A stretch of 5,100 bases of DNA, from NCBI GenBank assembly GCA_017938565.1, contig JAGBBI010000266.1, forward strand, positions 1 through 5,100, written 5' to 3'. Both the position numbers and the translations under genes were made by a program. The stretch is from Clostridia bacterium (GTDB lineage: Bacteria > Bacillota_A > Clostridia > Christensenellales > UBA1242). Under the pieces are notes generated by a model. That model was not told the origin of the DNA. It did no database searches and saw only the letters and a list, made by a program, of their open reading frames with translations. Positions 1 through 5,100 of the stretch are shown here, in pieces (the stretch's first letter is position 1; each line of letters starts with the position of its first letter).

Positions 1-878
1 ACGATAATTGGTCATCTGGTATAGAGCACACTTATACAAAAAGTGGTGCTTATATAATAAAAATGTCAGGTGTAACGAAAATATGGTATATTACTGCTGA
101 CTCTAATACTCTTTCCGTTATTTCACATATAACAATTCCTCAAGGAGTGCATATTGACTATTTATTTCAAGATTATCCAGAGAATCTTATGTCTGTAACA
201 ATTTGTTATGGTGTAGAAACATTGGGTGACGGTACTAATGCCAAATATTTTAAAAATTCCAAATTATCAGGAATTTATATCCCTAATACTGTTCAAGACG
301 TTCCCAAGTCTTTATGCTCCAATGTTACCACTTTAAAGAAAGTAATTTTAGATTATGGAATTAAAAATATAAACAATGACGCCTTTTCTTATTGTACAGG
401 CTTGACAGAAATTGTAATTCCCGCTACTGTCGTAAATATTTTTGACAGTGCTTTCAACACCTGTACAGGCTTGACAAATGTTGTAATTCCCAATGGGGTT
501 AAAACTATTGGGGGATATGCGTTTGCTGATTGTTATGAGTTAACTAAAGTTGTTATACAAGAAACCGTTGAAAGTATAGGAGATTATGCATTTAGATACA
601 TAGGTGGTTATCCTCATATTATGGACAGACGTGATGTTACTGTGATTTATAACGCCCATTGTGAAATACCCGCCACTATGTTCTATGATGTAAGAATAAA
701 AGAATTTATTATTCCATATGTAGATAGTATAGTACCTTGGTCGGGAGCACCTATGGTTCGTAATATATCAAATATCTATGTCCCTGATTCATTAGTTGAT
801 AGCTATAAAACAGCAGAAAATTGGTCAACATATGCCAGCTATATTAAACCTCTTAGTGAATGCGAGGTGGATTATTAA
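1..878 (+). CDS. BspA-type leucine-rich-repeat phage tail/adhesin protein, 5' end missing
   Basis: The reading frame is open from position 3 without a stop. The ATG at 63 has no ribosome binding site and lies inside the protein, so the start is outside the window. The 20 residues before it contain a SGIEHTYTKSGAYIIK stretch resembling the last strands of a PKD-like domain; the complete paralogue downstream has HIYSISGRYDIKIYG at the same place. Counting from the ATG at 63, LRR_5/BspA-type repeats cover about residues 43-220 (for example LTEIVIPATV and LTNVVIPNGVKTIGGYAF). They end in a cap, IYVPDSLVDSYKTAENW, typical of BspA-like proteins. No signal peptide or membrane segment is seen. BspA-type LRRs are known as adhesive surfaces; a receptor-binding or host-contact role on the phage tail is inferred from the paralogue and context. 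The stop overlaps the next start by one base, which suggests coupled translation. Confidence 0.8.
   Translation, partial: DNWSSGIEHTYTKSGAYIIKMSGVTKIWYITADSNTLSVISHITIPQGVHIDYLFQDYPENLMSVTICYGVETLGDGTNAKYFKNSKLSGIYIPNTVQDVPKSLCSNVTTLKKVILDYGIKNINNDAFSYCTGLTEIVIPATVVNIFDSAFNTCTGLTNVVIPNGVKTIGGYAFADCYELTKVVIQETVESIGDYAFRYIGGYPHIMDRRDVTVIYNAHCEIPATMFYDVRIKEFIIPYVDSIVPWSGAPMVRNISNIYVPDSLVDSYKTAENWSTYASYIKPLSECEVDY
393..491 (+). repeat. 69-bp LRR-unit direct repeat
   Basis: Positions 393-422 and 462-491 match at 27 of 30 bases, including an identical 15-base block (tgtacaggcttgaca) and an identical ttgtaattccc block. The offset is 69 bases, or 23 codons, the usual BspA-type LRR unit. The DNA-level match suggests fairly recent duplication of a repeat unit inside the first gene. 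The TTGACA strings are codons for leucine-threonine context, not a promoter. Confidence 0.8.
818..861 (+). repeat. C-terminal cap repeat, copy 1
   Basis: This stretch matches positions 2005-2048 at the 3' end of the second LRR gene, at a constant offset of 1187 bases. It has an identical 10-base block (818-827) and a 22-of-23 block (839-861); about 35 of 44 bases agree overall. It encodes the NW...YIKPLSE cap ending both proteins. It supports common ancestry of the two genes and could act as a site of homologous recombination. Confidence 0.75.
864..870 (+). promoter_or_regulatory. Ribosome binding site that fixes the start of the second LRR gene
   Basis: GAGGTGG lies eight bases upstream of the ATG at 878 if the core is read as GAGGTG (864-869). 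An alternative in-frame ATG at 860 lies upstream of this site and has no site of its own. The start at 878 is therefore preferred, giving a TAATG overlap with the preceding stop. Confidence 0.8.
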
Positions 879-2059
879 TGTCAGAATATTTTGTTGAAAA
901 CAGAACAATGAGTGTTCTTGCAGACCAAGCTCGTAGAATTTCTGGGGGTACAAATGTATTAAATGGGGCGGAAATATTGGAAACTTTATCTAAAGTTCAA
1001 GGTAGTGTAGCTGAGGGTAGCAAATATATTGTTAAAGCAGTTGGAGCTGACAACGAAACTATTATCAAATCAGGTACTTATGATAAGGGTATGATATTCG
1101 CATTACCCACTCCACTTGATTTTGATTTTAATTTTGACATAGATAACTGTACATTTCGAGAATGGATAGCCCCTGTAGATACTACTGGTAATTTTATTAC
1201 GGTTGAACATCCGACTACTGCGGCTCCTTCTTATATGGTTGATGCTGATATTGCAATAATAGTTCATGTAAAAGAAAATAATGCACAAGTAACACTTGAT
1301 TATCATAATTATCCAAAAACAATTGATTGGGGAGATGGTGTCATAGAGGAAAGAAGTGGCGGCGTGCCTACACACATTTACTCTATTTCTGGTCGTTATG
1401 ACATAAAGATATATGGTGGTAGAAATGATATATATCAGGTTCACGAAGATACTTCTGGTTTATATGAATTCAATAGCATATCAATAAATGGAGAAACTAT
1501 ACCTACTGTATCACTTGGAGTTTTATGTGATATCCCAAACTTATATGACATAACTTTGGGATACGGTGTAACGGAAATAGCTTATGATTCTTCTGATAAT
1601 ACAAAGGCACAACTACAACATGTTATACTTCCATCTACGATTAAAACAATTGGACAATTTGCTTTTGCCAATTCTTCGTTAAATAATATAATATTACCAT
1701 ACGGATTAGAAACTATTGGTACTGGTGCGTTTAATAATACCAATATTCGTTCAGTGGTTATTCCTGAGACTGTAACAACTTGTTGTAATTTTTATGATTG
1801 TTCGAATTTAAGAACTGTTATTGTAAAAACTGGTTCTATAAACGCATTTCCATGCTTTCAGAATTGTACTTATTTGGAGAATATAGTTATAACTTATAAT
1901 GGTGGTGTTATTCCGAATAATATGGGGACTGGGATTTTATCTAATTCTGGAATAAACAATCTTTATGTCCCAGATGAGTTGGTTAGCAGTTATAAGTCTG
2001 CTTTAAATTGGTCATTTCTTGATAACTATATTAAACCCCTTAGTGAATACACAGAATAA
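878..2059 (+). CDS. BspA-type LRR phage tail/receptor-binding protein with PKD-like domain
   Basis: Complete protein of 393 residues. Residues 11-40 (LADQARRISGGTNVLNGAEI...) match a short helical motif common near the N-terminus of Firmicutes phage tail proteins (of the type 'LADAIREKTGKTG'), which ties the gene to a phage. Residues about 50-132 resemble a divergent InlB/Flg_new-type repeat (FREWIAPVD, then PTTAAPSYMVDADI). Residues 133-181 are PKD-like, with WGDG at 151-154 and HIYSISGRYDIKIYG. LRR_5/BspA repeats run from about 200 to 350, followed by a cap, LYVPDELVSSYKSALNW. It is a paralogue of the truncated upstream gene. Receptor or glycan binding at the tail tip is inferred; a decoration or cargo adhesin is an alternative. 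The start at 878 rather than 860 is chosen from the ribosome binding site and the one-base overlap. A terminator follows the stop. Confidence 0.85.
   Translation: MSEYFVENRTMSVLADQARRISGGTNVLNGAEILETLSKVQGSVAEGSKYIVKAVGADNETIIKSGTYDKGMIFALPTPLDFDFNFDIDNCTFREWIAPVDTTGNFITVEHPTTAAPSYMVDADIAIIVHVKENNAQVTLDYHNYPKTIDWGDGVIEERSGGVPTHIYSISGRYDIKIYGGRNDIYQVHEDTSGLYEFNSISINGETIPTVSLGVLCDIPNLYDITLGYGVTEIAYDSSDNTKAQLQHVILPSTIKTIGQFAFANSSLNNIILPYGLETIGTGAFNNTNIRSVVIPETVTTCCNFYDCSNLRTVIVKTGSINAFPCFQNCTYLENIVITYNGGVIPNNMGTGILSNSGINNLYVPDELVSSYKSALNWSFLDNYIKPLSEYTE
2005..2048 (+). repeat. C-terminal cap repeat, copy 2
   Basis: Mate of positions 818-861. It encodes the NW...YIKPLSE end of the second LRR protein. 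The alignment needs no gap. Confidence 0.75.
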
Positions 2060-2061
2060 AT

Positions 2062-2081
2062 GACCTTTATAGGTCTTTTTT
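2062..2081 (+). terminator. Short intrinsic terminator after the LRR genes
   Basis: A 5-bp stem (gacct 2062-2066 with aggtc 2071-2075) closes a four-base loop and runs directly into six Ts (2076-2081). It starts three bases after the stop at 2057-2059. The stem is short, so termination is probably partial, and read-through into the next gene is likely. Confidence 0.55.
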
Positions 2082-2110
2082 AAATTTATAATTTTTAGGA
2101 GGAAACAATT

Positions 2111-2659
2111 ATGCCTTACAATTATGACAAAAGAAAGATGTTTTTAAATTTAACAATTCCCGTAAATGATGAAACAACATCATACAACATACCTTCCAAT
2201 GTTTATCTTGCTCTTTTCAGCAATGACCCCGTGGCAGATATGCAGAACTCAGAAGTGATAAATAAATTCGTAGAAATCACCAATTCTGATGCGGAAAATG
2301 GTGGTTTTACAAATGATGACGGTAGATTTGTTAATGAAAACTATGAACGTAAACTTATTGCAAGAAAAGACTCAGACTTGCCCAATTACTTGGAATTTGT
2401 AGACAACGAACAGGGCATGCCTGTAATTCACAATGCAAGACAGATTACATTTAACCGTGCTGACCTTGCATATGAGGTTAAAGGTATCGGTCTTTATGAA
2501 GTTGCAGAAGGTGGCGATCCTACATTCTATGCGACTTTGAAATCACCTGTTACAGTAGATGTTGATAAGATTTTCACATTTGACCCTGAACAGTTTAAGA
2601 TTCAGTTCTCTGATGAAGATGGTGAAATTTCCATCGAAGCTTCAGGCGCTACTGTATAA
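2111..2659 (+). CDS. Phage tail-fibre-like structural protein
   Basis: Protein of 182 residues with AGGAGG (2097-2102) eight bases before the ATG. Its layout matches a widespread phage family often annotated as tail fibre or minor tail protein: NVYLALFSNDP at 30-40, NYERK at 77-81, ITFNRA at 112-117, VKGIGLYE at 123-130, FYATLKSPVTV at 139-149, then FTFDPEQFKIQF near the end. In that family these strands form a compact beta-rich fold. I recognise the pattern from memory and cannot name the domain. There is no signal peptide, membrane segment or enzymatic motif. It lies between the LRR genes and the endolysin, with a terminator on each side, so it may have its own expression level. A virion structural role is likely; the exact position in the tail is unknown. 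Confidence 0.65.
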   Translation: MPYNYDKRKMFLNLTIPVNDETTSYNIPSNVYLALFSNDPVADMQNSEVINKFVEITNSDAENGGFTNDDGRFVNENYERKLIARKDSDLPNYLEFVDNEQGMPVIHNARQITFNRADLAYEVKGIGLYEVAEGGDPTFYATLKSPVTVDVDKIFTFDPEQFKIQFSDEDGEISIEASGATV

Positions 2660-2676
2660 TAATTAAAATTTGATAT

Positions 2677-2706
2677 AAGCATCACCCTTCGGGGTGGTGC
2701 TTTTTT
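2677..2706 (+). terminator. Strong intrinsic terminator with UUCG tetraloop
   Basis: An 11-bp stem (2677-2687 with 2692-2702, one T-G wobble at 2682/2697) closes the tetraloop TTCG at 2688-2691, giving the very stable C(UUCG)G form. Six Ts follow at 2701-2706. It lies between the 182-residue protein gene and the endolysin, only eight bases before the endolysin's ribosome binding site. Confidence 0.92.
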
Positions 2707-2728
2707 ATATTAAAAGGAGGAAAAGGAT

Positions 2729-3988
2729 ATGAGTAATTCTACACTTATTTCTGCAACTGTCAAAGCTTATGAAGGTAATTATACCAAAGGCAGAAGCGGT
2801 AGAAAAATTGAAAAAATTACAATCCATCATATGGCAGGAGTTCTTTCTGCACAGCGTTGTGGAGAGCTATTTCAAGTGGTAGGTCGTAGAGGATCTGCGC
2901 ACTATGGTATCGGAAATGATGGCAAGATTGCTCTCTATGTTAATGAGGCAGATACTGCATGGGCTGATGGAAATTGGGACAGTAACTGCACATCTGTTAG
3001 TATAGAAGTTTCAAACAGTGCAACTGGTGGTCAATGGCAGGTTAGTGATGCTGCACTTGCAAGCCTTGTGAAATTAGTTGCCGATATTGCTAAGAGAAAT
3101 AATCTCGGCACACTTGTTAAGGGTAAGAATCTTACTTGGCATCAGATGTATGTCGCAACAACTTGTCCGGGCCCATACCTTATTAGCAAGATGGATTATA
3201 TTGTTAACACAGCAAATAAGATCAACAGTCCATTTAATGGAAAGTTGGCTGGTATAGATAAAGTTCGCTACGCAGATGAACTCATAGTGTATTACAAAGG
3301 TCTTACAAACAATGGTAAGACTGGTACAAATAAATGGGGCACAGAAGTAGCGGTAAATGCTAATGGAGTAGCAATTTGTGACCCTATTTATGGTGTTGGA
3401 AATATGGATATTCCTGCTGGCGGATTTGTTATTTCAGGTCACGATGTTGCAAGTGACTGGATTATAAAAAATATTAAAAAGGGTAATCAAATCACCATTA
3501 ATAATGGCGTTGTTAAGGTTGGCCCTATTGTTCCAATTACAAATACTCCTTCAAAGTTGAGTATAGGTGATGAAGTGAGACTTGTGGCTGGTGCAAAATA
3601 TACTTCAGGTGGTGCAATTCCTTCCTGGATTACCAATAAGACTTTATATGTTAGAGATATTCGTGGCAATGGTGATGTTGTTATTTCTACTTTGAAGACA
3701 GGCGCCGTTACTGGTGTGGTTTCAAGCAAGTACATAACCAAAAATGGTAATGCTGTTGTGACCCCAAGTGTTCCTAGTCAGCCTGTAGCAACACCTACCA
3801 AGTTCAATGTTGGTGATGCAGTAAAACTTGTTTCAGGAGCGAGATATACCTCTGGAGGTACTATCCCCTCTTGGTTATTTAGGACTACACTTTATGTTAG
3901 AGATATACAGGGTGAAAACGCTGTTATTTCTACTTTAAAAACAGGTGCTGTTACTGGTGTAGTTTCAATGAAATATTTGAAGAAGTAA
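2729..3988 (+). CDS. Endolysin: N-acetylmuramoyl-L-alanine amidase with two C-terminal wall-binding repeats
   Basis: Protein of 419 residues with AAGGAGG (2714-2720) eight bases before the ATG. Residues about 25-160 form an Amidase_2 (PGRP-like) zinc amidase, which cuts between N-acetylmuramic acid and L-alanine in peptidoglycan. The probable zinc ligands are His33 (in IHHMAG), His138 (in TWHQM) and Cys146 (in TTCPGP); Glu93 lies in the conserved IEVSN strand. Residues about 168-262 form a separate middle domain (DELIVYY, TGTNKWGTEVAV, IPAGGFVISGH) that I know only as a recurring segment in secreted Firmicutes hydrolases. Two SH3-like repeats, about 277-336 and 359-417, share PSW, TLYVRDI and STLKTGAVTGVVS and probably bind the cell wall. 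There is no signal peptide, so export would need a holin, and none is visible. A tail-associated lysin is possible given the flanking structural genes, but the domain order favours an endolysin. Confidence 0.93.
   Translation: MSNSTLISATVKAYEGNYTKGRSGRKIEKITIHHMAGVLSAQRCGELFQVVGRRGSAHYGIGNDGKIALYVNEADTAWADGNWDSNCTSVSIEVSNSATGGQWQVSDAALASLVKLVADIAKRNNLGTLVKGKNLTWHQMYVATTCPGPYLISKMDYIVNTANKINSPFNGKLAGIDKVRYADELIVYYKGLTNNGKTGTNKWGTEVAVNANGVAICDPIYGVGNMDIPAGGFVISGHDVASDWIIKNIKKGNQITINNGVVKVGPIVPITNTPSKLSIGDEVRLVAGAKYTSGGAIPSWITNKTLYVRDIRGNGDVVISTLKTGAVTGVVSSKYITKNGNAVVTPSVPSQPVATPTKFNVGDAVKLVSGARYTSGGTIPSWLFRTTLYVRDIQGENAVISTLKTGAVTGVVSMKYLKK
3557..3979 (+). repeat. Tandem wall-binding repeat pair in the endolysin gene
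   Basis: Copy 1 at 3557-3736 and copy 2 at 3803-3979 encode two SH3-like repeats of 60 and 59 residues. They are joined by a linker rich in Pro, Val and Thr. The STLKTGAVTGVVS block is identical in protein, while its codons differ (for example ttgaagacaggcgcc against ttaaaaacaggtgct), so the duplication is old or the protein is under selection. Confidence 0.85.
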
Positions 3989-4010
3989 ACCGTTATCGAG
4001 AGGTGTTTAT

Positions 4011-4406
4011 ATGATTAGAGGGACGACTGCGCAGTTTAATTTCAAATTACCCTATAACTTCTCTGATTTAGAGGTGGCACAAATTGTTTTTTGGCAACCT
4101 TATAATGATGGCCCCACTAGGGATCGTCCTCTACCAATCTCTAAGGTTTTAGAACAATGTCAAGCAACAAATGATCCTAAAGAATTGCGTGTAACTTTAA
4201 CCCAAGAGGAAACATTAAGATTTTCTGAAAAGAGAAAAGCTTATACACAGTTGAGGGCAAGGGGTCCAGAGGGGCAATTCTTTGCAAGTAAAAAGCATAT
4301 GATAACAGTTTATCCCGTATATGATGATAATATTATGGGAGATGAAATACTTCCTACTCCAACAGCAGACGGTTGGGTCATCTTGGATGGACAAACTATA
4401 GAATAG
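4011..4406 (+). CDS. Small phage protein of the 'MIRGTT' type, function unknown
   Basis: Protein of 131 residues, starting 22 bases after the endolysin stop, with GAGAGGTG (3998-4005) just upstream of the ATG. The N-terminus MIRGTTAQFNFKLPY and the middle block LRVTLTQEETLRFSE, followed by AYTQLRARGPEGQFFAS, match a protein often seen in tail or late regions of Firmicutes phages, where it usually precedes a fibre or appendage gene. It is predicted to be beta-rich, with alternating hydrophobic residues, and has no signal peptide, membrane segment or catalytic motif. Its C-terminus (IMGDEILPTPTADGWVILD) looks extended. The next gene starts 11 bases after the stop, so the two are probably co-transcribed. 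A structural or assembly role is inferred from context only; I do not know a demonstrated function. Confidence 0.75.
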   Translation: MIRGTTAQFNFKLPYNFSDLEVAQIVFWQPYNDGPTRDRPLPISKVLEQCQATNDPKELRVTLTQEETLRFSEKRKAYTQLRARGPEGQFFASKKHMITVYPVYDDNIMGDEILPTPTADGWVILDGQTIE

Positions 4407-4417
4407 GGTGATGAGAT

Positions 4418-5100
4418 ATGGCTGAAGATTTATTTACCGTAGAAACGATAGATGCTTCTGAGTTAGAAGTATACACGATTGATTTGGATGGTGCGTTTAC
4501 AGCATTAGGCGAAAGCAATGAGCAACTGAAACATACTTTATTGAACGGCAGAGAGATGCCAGACCAGCACCCTATTATGGCTATTACTGGATTAGAGAAT
4601 GAATTAAATGAAATCAAAGCTCTTAAAACTGTTTATTCTAATGCTAAAAACCACGCCAATTATTATATGTGGCAAGATGAGAACCCCTCGCGAGAAAACC
4701 GTGAGGGGTTTTTTGTAAGTATATACCCAACAACTAATAAAATTCAGGTATATGGCTTCGATGAGGAAGTGCCTGATGTATTTGGTGTAACGGTTGACAC
4801 TGCTGGCTTTGTCGGTGGGCAAGATAAGGTTGCACGAGATGATAAATATGGATTAGTTGCTTGTGGTGGCATTGTAGCAGTAAGATGTGAATCTGATGTT
4901 GCAGTGGGTGATTATGTTGTGCCTAATAGACACGGAATAGCTGAAAAAGCTGTTTGTACTATAGTTAATGACGGTGGCACAACGACAGATATAGATGGAA
5001 AATGTGGCTATTTAGTGGTTGCTTTAGATGATACAAGAGGTGTACCTTATGCAGAAATTTTATTAGGTATCTCTGCAAAGCAACTTAATAATTTAGACAC
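4418..5100 (+). CDS. Phage tail/appendage protein with Peptidase_G2-like region, 3' end missing
   Basis: The frame is open from the ATG at 4418 to the window edge (227 full codons), with a GGGTGATG site (4407-4414 region) before the start. Residues 49-59 hold DQHPIMAITGL, a linker motif very common in Firmicutes phage tail and baseplate proteins. Residues 85-101 (W-x-D-x-NP-x-x-ENR-x-G-FFV) resemble the start of Peptidase_G2/IMC-type domains found in phage appendage proteins such as the GA-1 neck appendage. A beta-rich stretch follows (VFGVTVDTAGFVGGQD, YGLVACGGIVAVRCESDVAVGDYVV). Four cysteines occur after residue 140. The last residues (ISAKQLNNLD) suggest that a further segment, perhaps a coiled coil, lies beyond the edge. 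A virion appendage role is likely; self-cleavage is speculative. A terminator-shaped hairpin lies inside the frame at codons 89-99. Confidence 0.8.
   Translation, partial: MAEDLFTVETIDASELEVYTIDLDGAFTALGESNEQLKHTLLNGREMPDQHPIMAITGLENELNEIKALKTVYSNAKNHANYYMWQDENPSRENREGFFVSIYPTTNKIQVYGFDEEVPDVFGVTVDTAGFVGGQDKVARDDKYGLVACGGIVAVRCESDVAVGDYVVPNRHGIAEKAVCTIVNDGGTTTDIDGKCGYLVVALDDTRGVPYAEILLGISAKQLNNLD
4682..4714 (+). terminator. Terminator-shaped hairpin inside a reading frame
   Basis: An 11-bp stem (aacccctcgcg 4682-4692 with cgtgaggggtt 4700-4710, one G-T wobble at 4690/4702) closes a seven-base loop and runs into six Ts (4709-4714). Its shape is that of an intrinsic terminator on the + strand; there is no T-tract for the - strand. 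It lies wholly within codons 89-99 of the last gene. Active translation would normally keep it unfolded, so whether it terminates is unknown. Confidence 0.5.

Noticed and set aside
25..50. Imperfect inverted repeat (agcacactt / aagtggtgct) near the left edge
   Set aside because: It needs a bulged base, has no T-tract, and lies inside coding sequence of a PKD-like segment.
1103..1444. Open frame on the - strand opposite the second LRR gene
   Set aside because: It is rich in Ile, Tyr and Asn, has no ribosome binding site or family resemblance, and lies fully opposite a well-supported gene.
700..2059. Diversity-generating retroelement variable region at the ends of the LRR genes
   Set aside because: Differences between the two caps are not limited to adenine positions, the C-terminus is not a C-type lectin fold, and no template repeat or reverse transcriptase is in the window.
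2087..2092. A perfect TATAAT upstream of the 182-residue protein gene
   Set aside because: A start point about seven bases downstream would fall inside the AGGAGG ribosome binding site, and no TTGACA-like box lies at the right distance. It is expected by chance in AT-rich spacer.
2655..2660. TATAAT overlapping the stop at 2657-2659, as a possible endolysin promoter
   Set aside because: No recognisable -35 box is present at 16-18 bases, the TG is not in the extended -10 position, and the transcript would run straight into the terminator.
3487..3741. Open frame on the - strand opposite the endolysin
   Set aside because: It is a shadow of the wall-binding repeat region with no ribosome binding site.
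4396..4822. Two overlapping - strand open frames opposite the last gene
   Set aside because: They have no family resemblance and no start signals, and the + strand frame here has clear phage motifs.

Overview
The window looks like part of the tail and lysis region of a phage or prophage infecting a low-GC Firmicute, probably a gut member of the Clostridia. This rests on the AT-rich DNA, strong AGGAGG-type ribosome binding sites, six genes packed on the + strand, and recognisable phage protein families. No integrase, capsid, terminase or host gene lies inside, so prophage, free phage and tailocin cannot be told apart here.

Layout. (1) 1-2059: two adjacent, translationally coupled genes for related BspA-type leucine-rich-repeat (LRR) proteins. 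The first is cut by the window's left edge: its frame is open from position 3, and the ATG at 63 is internal. The second is complete, starts at 878 (stop and start overlap as TAATG), and carries a phage-type N-terminal segment, an InlB-like segment, a PKD-like WGDG segment, LRRs and a C-terminal cap shared with the first. (2) 2062-2081: a weak intrinsic terminator. (3) 2111-2659: a tail-fibre-like structural protein. (4) 2677-2706: a strong terminator with a UUCG tetraloop. (5) 2729-3988: a modular endolysin with a zinc amidase, a middle domain and two wall-binding repeats. (6) 4011-4406: a small phage protein of the MIRGTT type. (7) 4418 to the right edge: a tail or appendage protein with a DQHPIxAITGL linker and a Peptidase_G2-like region, open at the 3' end.

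How they may work together (inference): the LRR pair and the 182-residue protein would be distal tail or receptor-binding parts, the amidase would open the cell wall, and the last two genes would be further tail or appendage parts. The endolysin therefore sits between structural genes, and no holin is visible.

The most notable points are the duplicated LRR adhesin-like tail genes, a terminator-shaped hairpin inside the reading frame of the last gene, and an unnamed middle domain in the endolysin. I see no CRISPR array, tRNA, insertion sequence or diversity-generating retroelement. There is no gene-free stretch over 300 bases.
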